Below, one piece after another: positions 9,782 to 24,637 of a stretch of 24,637 bases of DNA. Position 1 is the first letter of the stretch; each line of letters starts with the position of its first letter. The stretch is taken from positions 1 through 24,637 of the forward strand of contig JSYX01000529.1 in assembly GCA_000787465.1 (NCBI GenBank), in the 5' to 3' direction. The position numbers and the translations under genes are program-made. Origin of the DNA: Thermomucor indicae-seudaticae (taxonomy: Eukaryota > Mucoromycota > Mucoromycetes > Mucorales > Lichtheimiaceae). Under the pieces are notes generated by a model, which saw only the letters and a list, made by a program, of their open reading frames with translations, did not search any database and was not told the origin of the DNA.

Positions 9782-10042
9782 TTACCGTAGTGTGCTGTTC
9801 GAATCCTCCTCCAATACATTTGGTGTCTTCAGGAACTTGCTTGTGATTGGACAATCAAATGGTGTTTTGTTCGGTGTGTTCTCAAATATCACAGGCCTCA
9901 TCAAGAAGCTTGCGTATTTCAAGGCCGTTGCTCGCTTCAATAAAGACGTGTGCTTGTTCAAAAGTTTATTCACATTCATGACGTTGCTCATTTTCTCTGC
10001 TAACATGGCTGCGTGACCTCGTTTGAGTGGTTGTGCGTTCAT
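9782..10042 (-). CDS. Doubtful small ORF, 86 codons
   Basis: A single open frame with an ATG at 10042 and a stop at 9782. The product is Lys/Leu/Asn-rich with one plausible helix (KLLNKHTSLLKRATALKY) and no recognised domain. The opposite strand is also open for 74 codons. It lies among transposon remnants, so it may be a fragment of a repeat-borne gene or chance. I cannot name a function. Confidence 0.2.
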   Translation of the reverse strand: MNAQPLKRGHAAMLAEKMSNVMNVNKLLNKHTSLLKRATALKYASFLMRPVIFENTPNKTPFDCPITSKFLKTPNVLEEDSNSTLR

Positions 10043-10942
10043 GTTGGTTCAGTGGAGCTTAAGCAAAGTGATCGATACTCGTCTCAGGAATATTTTTTTA
10101 TCAATACGACACTGCCGAATGACTATACGAAAAAGGAGAAAATAAGATAAACTGCTGAGCTGGAAGAAAAGGAGTAAAAAAATTTCACCAAACATCTATG
10201 TCAAAATTGAGCTACTCCGCAAAATTTTTGATCAATTTTCAGTGCTACATGGTTTTATTTTCAAGTCGTTGCAAAAGGAAAAAGCGTAAGGTTGCCACCA
10301 ATACCAACCTTTCTTCATGCATAAAAAGGCTTTTCTGTAGCCATAGTCCATAAAAAGCTTGTTTCATATTGCCAAATTTCCAAGGATTTGAAGGCTATTT
10401 CGATCATAAAGGAAATTGAAGGTGTTTTATGCTGGCTTAGCAAGTTAATCGAATTTTTGTTATTTAGAACGTTTTCCTCGTAGCGGCTGGATACGGTTTA
10501 AAAACCAGTACGTGTGTCAAAGTATCCAAACACTTCACGAGTCACCTGACTGGTGGCGTATAATCACTAAGTATCGCCGTGTTTCTGCTCCGTGCAACAA
10601 AGACACCTTATGTTTGATAGCGTACTACTAATCGAGTTACGCATGTTATTATCTTCCTTCTATGTTCTCATCCCGTATGTAACTTACTAGCAGCTTTCTC
10701 AACCATCTAGCCTGCTTATGACATATATGTGCAACCAAAAGTCACACAGGGTTTCTCCCAATTGGCACAGTACATGCTAGAGACGACGTTCTTGCTATGC
10801 AGTGTAGGACTTGCTCATATGTACAGTGAGGTATATTTTACAAAAATGTCAAAAATTCGGATCTTATAGGCATTTTCCATTACTACTTTTTCTTTCTTTC
10901 TGTCCCGCTCAACAATTCTTGCTCTTATCCTCGCTTTTCCAC
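10043..10942. other. AT-rich intergenic DNA
   Basis: About 900 bp without a gene model on either strand. Frames are short and densely interrupted. No tRNA or other RNA gene was recognised. Confidence 0.5.
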
Positions 10943-11038
10943 TACAACGAGCCCCCGTTGATTTCAACCTCGTTAACTTCCGAACCTCGGTATTTTCAAC
11001 GTTTCATCACTCGTCCTCAGGTTGATAACGCGGATCCT
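10943..11038. repeat. Isolated pogo/Tigger-type terminal repeat
   Basis: From TA at 10943-10944 the sequence CAACGAGCCCCCGTTGATTTC continues with repeated CCTCG..TAACTTC..AAC-like units. It aligns with the left end of the element at 11945. In the first 21 positions 15 agree and all six differences are transitions. Repeating subunits of this kind are typical of pogo/Tigger and Fot1-like terminal repeats. I found no clear opposite end for it. Confidence 0.5.
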
Positions 11039-11224
11039 CTGTAAGCGTCTGCTACACGTAAGTCCGTCCGCGGTAGGTGCCGTCAACTGATCGACGTCGT
11101 CGATATTTCTTAACAAGATCATCTGTAAGAAAGCCGTAAATTTTGAAGTTACGGTGAAGCATATGGCAGTAAGCTAGCTGCAGCTGGTATAGCTTTTCTA
11201 TTATTACTGGAAGTATACAAAGAT

Positions 11225-11814
11225 CCATATAACTTCTTATCAGTTGGAAGCGTCCGAGATTGATGAAACGATATATCCCATCAATCGTCAGCTCTATTTT
11301 GTACGCGTACGTCTCATACCCCAGTGATAAACTATTCCTCTCTGCAATAAATACTATAAGCTTGAGCTTGTTTACCTCTCACAAGCACGCCAATGTCAAT
11401 CGGATCTCGGACGGGGCACTTAAGCATTTTGTCGACCATAAATTTCATCTACTTTCCAAGCTTCGCCAAGACAGACTTGTCTTCATAGTGCCTATTTCCC
11501 GGCGTCTTTACTTCAATTATCATGAGCTCAATATTAATGCCGCAAGATTTGACATATGCGACATAGTCGGGGTATGTGACGTAATCCTCGAGAATGCGTA
11601 TGGCGGTATTTTGCCCTGACGGCCATGAAGAAATTGCTTTAGCTGACTTGTCACTCATAGAGTGTACTCTCGTATTCCCTGAGAAACGGGCTGGTAATAG
11701 GGGCCAAATATTTGCCAATAATCGTAGCCTCTTTGCTCTTGCAATTTCTACGATCTCCTGCGTACAGTTTTGGTACCAGTCTTTCTGCAATGGCGACAAG
11801 TACGATCAGACGGT
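11225..11814 (-). pseudogene. Broken hypothetical gene, LGK-MKFMVDKML type
   Basis: One minus-strand frame runs from about 11814 and is open to 11449, reading KDWYQNCTQEI, then SSWPSGQNTAIRIL, then IELMIIEVKTPGN and KLGK. There a TAG interrupts the frame, but the same frame continues as MKFMVDKMLKCPVRDP and IGVLVR. After further breaks another frame reads KIELTIDGIYRFINLGRF. The order EVK(S/T)PG, KLGKxMK, hydrophobic GVLV and DGIYR matches, as far as I recall, hypothetical proteins found in many copies in Mucoromycota genomes; that link is from memory. The in-frame stop and later frame changes mark it as decayed. Its function is unknown. Confidence 0.45.
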
Positions 11815-11944
11815 AACCACACAACAAATATTCTGCTGCGTCGAATTCTCGTGGTGAAAGGTTTTACCCCTTCTTCATTTTTTGGACAGTGGGGCTTCGT
11901 GAAACATGGAGGTGGCTGCTTGCCCCGCCTTCATCCACGTACTA

Positions 11945-12816
11945 CAGTGGATCCCCGTTAATTTCCGCTCTCGATAACTTCAACCCTCGTTTATTTCAGG
12001 TTTTTTCAGGGAACGACAAAAAAACATAGAGTTAACTTTCAAGTCCTCGTTATCCTCCTATTTCAGGGCCCAGAAGGGGGTTGTACTCTTATCGAGGACC
12101 ACTATGAAGCCTTTCTTTAAGTCGATGGCAGTAGCTTGATTGTATTTTCTGGCTCACTTGAGGATCTTTGACGCCGTTGTTGCATACGGTTCTTCGAGAG
12201 CTTAAATCGTATGTGAGCCCACTTATCTAGTTCAGCCAAAGTCATACTTGGATTTTCTGTTTTAGGGCTACAATTTCCCAACGATGGCTCGCTGTCATCG
12301 ATGCGTTCTCCTCTTCATTCTCGAACGCGTCAGTAAAAGATGATGCGCCGAACCTTCTAGAGTTGCCACTCAAATTTGTACTCTTACTTTCTTCCTTGTG
12401 CGCATCACCGAACAGACCAGTCATTAAACCATGCTTCTTGTGGACACGGACATTCAAACACAGTACGCTACATCCTTGGGATCATTCGGATCAGGTTTCC
12501 GTGGATCTCGTATTTAGGACTTTCATGTAGAGTCAGAATATAAAACACAGAAGCGTTTTGTTGATTAAAGAGAAGTCCCTCCCTCTCTCGTGAATTCGTC
12601 TTGTCCCCTACTCTTGTTCGGCTCAATTCTCCAGCTCGGCCTCTCACGTTACACGCCTTACTGATGGTACCGTAACCTCGTACTGTAACCTGGTCACCTC
12701 GTAACACAACGCTTTGAAAGACCGCTGTGCTTCGATAATGTCAAGCCTCGTTTAATTTCAACTTTTTTTGGGGAACCAAGATGTTGAAATTAACGGGGAT
12801 CCATTGTGATCCACTG
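11945..12816. mobile_element. Non-autonomous pogo-type (Tc1/mariner) element
   Basis: The left end begins CAGTGGATCCCCGTTAATTTC at 11945 and the right end, read from the other strand, begins CAGTGGATC at 12816 and contains GGATCCCCGTTAATTTCAAC after a short internal duplication. Both ends are flanked by TA (11943-11944 and 12817-12818), the target duplication used by this superfamily. Further CCTCG..TTTATTTCA-type subunits occur inside both ends. At 872 bp it is too short for a complete transposase but holds a decayed N-terminal part on the minus strand. It is presumably a deleted copy of a full element elsewhere in the genome and cannot move on its own. Confidence 0.72.
12110..12457 (-). pseudogene. 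Decayed N-terminus of a pogo-type transposase
   Basis: Minus strand. One frame gives MTASHRWEIVALKQKI (from 12298), then stops. Shifting by one base continues as PSMTLAELDKWAHIRFKLSK (from about 12251), and a second shift gives PYATTASKILK before another stop. In order these resemble the psq/CENP-B-type helix-turn-helix of pogo-like transposases (a WEIV.LK segment, LT..EL..WA...F.L, then a TTxSKILK segment). At least two frameshifts and several stops show it is dead. The 70 codons upstream (12457-12299) are open and Ser/Glu-rich, without a recognised domain. No DDE catalytic part follows before the left terminal repeat. Confidence 0.6.
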
Positions 12817-13641
12817 TAAACCTGCCAATTCTTTAAGCTATATTTCTTTTTAACAGCCTCCCACCAGTAACAGGTGCGGGACTGGTCCCCGCCACAATGG
12901 GAGTACTGTCAGGGGAAAGTAACGGGTTAACTTTACAAGGAGAGCAAAGGAAAAAGTTATCTAACGATGGTTGGATCCATGCGCTGCTCAAGGTATATTT
13001 TGCGTTGACTGAAAGCCAAGTTACAACGGAAGGTAAGAAACGTATCCTTCATTCAACGTAAGTCATGTACTCACTAGCCGTAATATTGTCTCATTTTAGC
13101 GCGAATCTAGTTTATAGTTGATGCAGAAAATATACCTTTAGGTAGCGCAAAAGTCTAACCAATAAACAGTATGACGTTTGCAACTTGTTTGCATCAACGA
13201 GAGCAGAACCATAAAAAATCAGGCTGCATCCTTAGGCTCTAAGACTTCGTTCTACTCAGCGGGCAAGAGCTCGTCCAAAATACAATACTGATAAGGAGAC
13301 AGGCAAAAAAAGGAAAAATAATGCTCAAGGACCTAGTCAATGATCAGTCAGTTGCTGTTTAAAGCGACATGGCGTAATGGAACGTAGAAGATCCTTGGGT
13401 CAGATAGATAACTCAAGGCCAGAGCGCCTGAAACAGCAATCCGCCGACACCTATTGCCCTTATCTGTCATATTGATTTCTTACGTGCCATTGCTTTGCCT
13501 ACATGAATGCGAACGCTTTTGATAAAAAGAATGGATGGTAGCGCTTATTATTCGCTATTTCGCCTGTTCATCGTTGCAAAAGGATTTCATGAATCCTTTT
13601 GCGTAATATCGCGCAAATTTCTTTGGGAGTGAGTCACCAAC
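12817..13641. other. Intergenic DNA with one unexplained open stretch
   Basis: A plus-strand frame is open from 12837 to a stop at 13059-13061 (74 codons) but has no convincing start. It contains KLSNDGWIHALLK, faintly like the SNGWL motif of the second DNA-binding domain in pogo-type transposases. The rest of the interval (13062-13575) has no supported gene. A perfect 11-bp dyad lies at 13576-13602. Confidence 0.4.
13576..13602. repeat. Perfect 11-bp inverted repeat, 5-nt loop
   Basis: GCAAAAGGATT at 13576-13586 is exactly complementary to AATCCTTTTGC at 13592-13602, with TCATG between. It lies about 370 bp upstream of the WDR81 start codon. It could be a protein-binding dyad or a leftover of a short transposon; no role is shown. 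Confidence 0.65.
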
Positions 13642-13911
13642 TCAAAGCATCAGCTTGGCTTGAGCAACCAGCTCAGCAGCCAGAGCGAGATTGTCCGCGC
13701 GTGTCTCGACTGACGACGGCTCCTCAAGCTGCTCTGTCGTTGCGGTATGTTCTTCTTGCTGCATCTGTTATCCTGCTAAAGGCTAGGTTGAACAGAAAGC
13801 TCGTGCAATTGCTGCATGCGCTCTTCCAGCTTTGGAGGTAGGATAGTCGTGATCGCGTGTAACAGATGAAGAAATGTCTCTAAACAAGCTGTCATTTGGC
13901 TGAGTCTATTC
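13642..13911 (-). pseudogene. Two adjoining coding-like frames, unknown protein
   Basis: On the minus strand a frame from about 13911 to 13776 reads NRLSQMTACLETFLHLL, then ILPPKLEERMQQLHEL, and stops. A second frame starting at 13764 reads MQQEEHTATTEQLEEPSS and ends with LALAAELVAQAKLML at 13642. Both are GC-richer than the flanks and strongly protein-like (Gln/Glu-rich, helical). No intron of normal length joins them (only about 29 nt would be available), so they look like one gene broken by a frameshift and stop, or separate exons I have mis-joined. A distant resemblance to Mediator subunit 21 crossed my mind but is not solid. The frame faces away from WDR81, about 65 bp from its start codon. 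Confidence 0.3.
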
Positions 13912-13974
13912 CGCCCAAGTGACCGGGAACACAGACGATCCGAGGTGCAAGAAGCTTCTTCTCTGCAGTGGTCC

Positions 13975-20926
<6,952 letters not shown>

Positions 20927-21277
20927 GCATACCTTTATATGGAAAGTGCATTTGTGGTCTTTGAATAGCTTTAGTCATCAATTGCCCAGACAACTGGACC
21001 CAGGAAAATTTCAACCGGCTGGAGAGCAGTAATGAAATTAACTGATCAAACAACATCAAATTGAAGGCTTACATCAGGATGATGACTCTGTCTTTTATTC
21101 AGTTTCGAGCTTTCCGAAGAGGTCCGTGAGCTCGATGGCGATAGCTTATCTTTTTGAAAGACAGCTGTGCGGGGTGATGGGGACAAAGCTAAATGATGGA
21201 AGGACCGAAACCCCACAACCGTTGCGCCCTTTTAACCGAACACTTTTTCTTTTTTCGATCGAGAACACGTCTGAACT
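20927..21277. promoter_or_regulatory. WDR81 3' end and pantothenate kinase promoter
   Basis: 351 bp between the WDR81 stop and the next ATG on the same strand. The last 80 bp or so contain a T/C-rich leader (CACTTTTTCTTTTTTCG near 21241) typical of fungal 5' regions. No TATA box is evident. Confidence 0.5.
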
Positions 21278-22936
21278 ATGAATGTCATTGGGGCGTCCGT
21301 GTCTGAGGCCGCGACGTTAGGTGGCTATGAGACCAGAGACATCGTTCTGCCAAACCAAACCGAGCACGTTTCTCAGATCGCGGTCGATGTAATAAAGACT
21401 TCGTGTTTATATAGAGTAGAATGCAACTCCGGAGGAACTAACAAGTTAAGCTTTTGTTCAGATTGGCGGATCTCTTGCCAAAGTCGTCTACTTTACATCA
21501 TCGGGGGACAATAAAGGTGGCCGGCTGCATTTCAGAAAGTTCGAGACGGAAAAGATCGACGAGTGCATCGACTTTATTGCTGATCTCATCAAAGAAGCCC
21601 CGCCATTGGGTGACGATGGCACCCAGCAGGTGCTGAAGGCCACAGGTGGTGGTGCTCATCTTTATTATGACAAACTGTCGAAGCGATTGCCTGGAATTAT
21701 TGTACAGAAGGAGGATGAAATGGAGTGTCTCATTACAGGTATGGAGCAGAGGAGAAACAGTAACCGGGGATGAGAAAGGGCTTATGACGTCTATATCTAG
21801 GGTTGAACTTTTTTATAACTGAGATACCGTATGAAGTGTTTACATATAACGAGCAACGTGAGGGCAACCCTATGCAATTTGAAGAAATGGCAGACGCATT
21901 ATACCCATACATGGTAGGTTGCATTATTTTTCCATGGTTGCTCTTAAAAGAAAGTGATATACTTATGATCTCTGTATCTGCTAGCTCGTCAATATTGGTT
22001 CGGGAGTCAGGTAAAGCATTCGCAAACACCAGTACGGACAAGGGACGGGAGTCTGATTAGATGGGATTGTAGTATTTTGAAAGTTACCGGTCCGGATGAA
22101 TTCACCCGTATCAGTGGTACTTCTGTAAGTGCTTGCTTGACATGATTCCGTTTTCGGCGATCGCATTGGTAAACTGTTTCCCAGCTCGGCGGTGGTACTC
22201 TGTGGGGACTCCTGTCACTGTTAACCGATGCACAGACGTTTGACGGTACGTTATCTCTACGACGTCGAGACTTATTGGCATTTGTTATCCTAATCCTGAG
22301 TTGAATATGTCAGATATGCTTGAACTGTCAAAGGAGGGAGACAACAGAAACGTTGATCTCCTAGTAGGAGATATTTACGGGTCAGACTACAGCAAACTGG
22401 GGCTCAAAGCTACGCGGATAGCCTCAAGCTTTGGCAAAGTTTTTAAAAAGGGTGTCCGGCAATCCAAGGATAGTTTTTCATCTGCTGATATTTCCAAGAG
22501 CCTCCTTTTCATGATTAGGTAGAATTTTATTCCTGACGCGGGTTGTGAACAATGTACTTACATTGATGCATAGCAATAACATTGGCCAAATTGCATATTT
22601 GAATGCGCAGCAGCATGGATTAAAAAGAATATATTTTGGAGGCTGTTTCATTCGAGGTAATAAGTCATGGTGTTTAAAATCATCACCTGCCTTACTAATG
22701 TGTGGTGTATTGCTAGGTCATCCTATCACCATGAACACACTCTCATACGCCATTAATTTTTGGTCAGGAGGAGAAATGAAGGCACTATTTTTGCGGCACG
22801 AAGGCCATTTAGGTGCCACTGGAGCAGTAAGGGATCACCTTGATTTGCTCCTATGAACTTAAACTTACCATATACTTTCTAGTTCTTGAAGCACAAAGCT
22901 CGGATACAGTGCACGAACCGTCCTATCGTCACATAA
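21278..22936 (+). CDS. CAB1: Pantothenate kinase (eukaryotic PanK type)
   Basis: Ten exons: 21278-21388, 21462-21738, 21801-21913, 21985-22010, 22073-22124, 22185-22245, 22314-22518, 22574-22656, 22717-22826 and 22883-22936. Phases close to 363 residues, about the size of yeast Cab1. The enzyme phosphorylates pantothenate with ATP, the first and usually rate-setting step of CoA synthesis. It has the ASKHA-fold phosphate loop [14 protein letters not shown] (split by intron 1), ATGGGA (97-102), [15 protein letters not shown] (acidic segment that should hold the catalytic Glu), [67 protein letters not shown] and [17 protein letters not shown]. Exon 4 is only 26 nt. If the last intron is retained, the reading ends at 22856 instead. 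CoA feedback control is usual for this family but cannot be seen here. Confidence 0.96.
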
Positions 22937-23005
22937 TTGTTTTCCTTAGACTTCTACAGTACATACTACCTTGTAATACAACATCATTTTATTTTCAACG
23001 TTCAT

Positions 23006-23007
<2 letters not shown>

Positions 23008-23042
<35 letters not shown>
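23008..23042. repeat. AT dinucleotide microsatellite, about 35 bp
   Basis: An uninterrupted (AT)n run downstream of the pantothenate kinase stop codon. Such tracts are length-variable and may be mis-sized in assembly. Confidence 0.95.
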
Positions 23043-23044
<2 letters not shown>

Positions 23045-24190
23045 TTCGATGCCGTGTTCTTGTTGGTTAACATACAAAGTCTATCATTCGTGTATAAATC
23101 TTTCCATTCTTGGTAGATATATACTCTTACGCTGTGATCTGCACGATATCCCCCCAAAAGCCCATCAATATGAAAAACGTCACGTCGACAACAGTGATAC
23201 GGATACTAGGCAGCCCTGGCTGTATGTCGAGGCTGGAGAGCCAGTGCAGCAAGCTGTCCGATCAGTTTGGCTTTGTCTCGTCTAAAAGAGCAGTGTCCAA
23301 GCGGCCTTTCTCCGGCTGCAGTAATTGATATATTGAATGCAACGACACTGGGACACAATTGCTGCACTGCCTCTTTTTTTCCGAGCTTCAAGTTTGTGTG
23401 TATAGCGTCGAAAGGTAGAGCTTGACACAGGAATCCATCCCCGGCTCAAAAGAATGTTGCTCAATCTATTCTCGTGAGCAATTCCCTAGAGAAGTTGAGG
23501 AATCGTTTTGCGTCTGCCAAGTGGAAACTGTGCCAATTACTCGTTTTATAGCTACAATAAAGCACCGCTTAGTACATTATTTCGTTCCTTCAGAGCGGTA
23601 TACAAGTAGTAAATGATATTTCATTTTGTTTGAGCGAGATTACGAATATGATGTTCCAATTTTGACTGGCTTACCTTCATTCTGTGGATACGTGCATCTT
23701 TCTCCTTCTGTGTGTCCATCTCAACTTCCTTTCCTAAAGGAGAACGATGTATTCCTTTACTTCAATGGCTCTCAAATGGAAGCAGACCTGTTAAGATGGC
23801 TGCGGATTTCTTGAACTTAGTGTTGGCAAGGACACACGTACGGTATCCGTTTTACTACGTGCGGATAAACACGAAGAATCAGACCGATTTTGACCAACAC
23901 TCTCAAACCCCTTTCCTTCTTTCTTTGTTTCTTTCTCTCTACTTGTAGCCCAAAAGTGTAGTACTAGTGTCGTCACCACCGGCCGTCATACGTCCAACAA
24001 TTTTGATGCTCGTTTTCATCGGTATATTGCTCGTGGTCCAGCCAGACAGGGAAGCAGGTGGAAACCCCCTTTCCTTCAAAAATGTCTCACCTCCTGACCG
24101 GCTACGAAATTAATCCCGCAAAGGATTATCTATCAGCTCAAAAATTTTCGGGACATTCCGGACAAAAATATGATAAGCACATGCCTATCA
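23043..24190. other. Intergenic DNA, no supported gene
   Basis: Several open frames of 60-78 codons overlap each other on both strands (for example 23110-23328 plus and 23206-23391 minus), none with recognisable domains or paired splice sites. The part from about 23900 onward is C/T-rich on the plus strand and probably belongs to the promoter of a gene to the right. Confidence 0.45.
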
Positions 24191-24196
24191 AAAAAC

Positions 24197-24204
24197 TATA
24201 AATA
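24197..24204 (+). promoter_or_regulatory. TATA box of a gene to the right
   Basis: TATAAATA stands in an A-rich context and is followed about 30 bp later by a CT-rich stretch (TCTCTTCCTCTCTTTTC) that suits a transcription start and leader. The orientation toward the right edge is inferred from this order. Confidence 0.55.
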
Positions 24205-24262
24205 GACACCTTTTTGACAGTCCATTCCCGCGCATCTCTTCCTCTCTTTTCACAAAACACTT

Positions 24263-24313
24263 ATGACTCTTGATCATATCTTCGACCTTGATATCCGTAT
24301 CGTGTCTTGTTGA
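24263..24313 (+). other. Short ORF or split first exon in putative leader
   Basis: The first ATG after the TATA box opens a 16-codon frame, MTLDHIFDLDIRIVSC, ending in TGA. It could be an upstream ORF in a long leader or a first exon using the GTATCG at 24297 as donor. The remaining sequence to 24637 is pyrimidine-rich with no long frame, so the main coding region probably lies beyond the window. Confidence 0.3.
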
Positions 24314-24637
24314 CGTATCTCAAACTCGCCTTTGCCACTATATATCGGTCGCAACGCTCGAACACTGCAACATCTTCTTGGTATCTTGCTAGTTCTCCTA
24401 TCTCTTGGTTTGCTTCCGGTCCGTTCGCATTGGCGTATGTTTGACTGTTGCTCGCTTTCGCTGGCGTAACCTTCTGTGGATCCTTTTGTGGTTGGCGGAC
24501 ATGACCTACCAGGCTTTCGGCATTCTTATCCGGTTGTGAATCCTCGTTCCGAACTGTGTCACTTATGTTGTGGTCTCTTTCTTCGTGTTGGGTCTGGCTG
24601 CTTCCTCTTCCCCTATTGATTGGCTTGGTCCCTTGGC

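Noticed and set aside
9782..9830. GTTCGAATCC near 9797, similar to a tRNA B box
   Set aside because: Flanking bases do not form a T-arm or acceptor stem and no A box or anticodon arm can be placed upstream.

Overview
The window looks like nuclear DNA of an early-diverging fungus, most likely Mucoromycota (inference). The genes are split by many short introns (mostly 52-70 nt, GT...AG, donors such as GTATGT or GTAAGT). The gene set mixes typical fungal proteins (Ade2 as a fused PurK-PurE enzyme, a Sip5-type RING protein, a eukaryotic pantothenate kinase) with a WDR81-type BEACH protein, which is familiar from animals and, as far as I recall, absent from yeasts and most Dikarya. All exon models were built by hand from reading frame, splice-site phase and remembered family sequence. 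Five of the six multi-exon models I trust most have phases that close exactly over their whole length. The WDR81 model also closes exactly (27 exons, 1797 codons plus stop), although its second splice junction is less certain.

Layout. 172-594 (minus): the 3' part of a small helical protein resembling MIX23/CCDC58. 595-3081: no gene recognised; it holds a MITE-like element with 51-bp inverted arms and a faint zinc-knuckle-like relic. 3082-3903 (minus): mitochondrial ribosomal protein bL9m. 4398-5196 (minus): cytosolic ribosomal protein eS25, with an ATG-only first exon and a GC-AG intron. 5352-6812 (plus): SIP5-like RING protein, divergent from eS25 over a 155-bp shared promoter. 7122-9003 (minus): ADE2, convergent with SIP5. 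9004-13974: about 5 kb of mostly decayed DNA holding a pogo-type DNA transposon remnant with terminal repeats and a broken transposase N-terminus, a second isolated pogo-type end, a broken hypothetical gene, and short suspicious reading frames. 13975-20926 (plus): WDR81 orthologue. 21278-22936 (plus): pantothenate kinase. 22937-24637: AT microsatellite, then a TATA box and pyrimidine-rich leader that may belong to a gene running off the right edge.

The intact genes are mostly housekeeping and do not form a cluster: translation (bL9m, eS25), purine synthesis (ADE2), CoA synthesis (pantothenate kinase), endosomal trafficking (WDR81) and a signalling-associated RING protein (SIP5). The most interesting items are the complete fungal WDR81 with a pseudokinase-like N-terminal region, the unusual gene structure of eS25, and the layered transposon debris between ADE2 and WDR81. 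I saw no prokaryotic-type system, CRISPR array, tRNA or rRNA.
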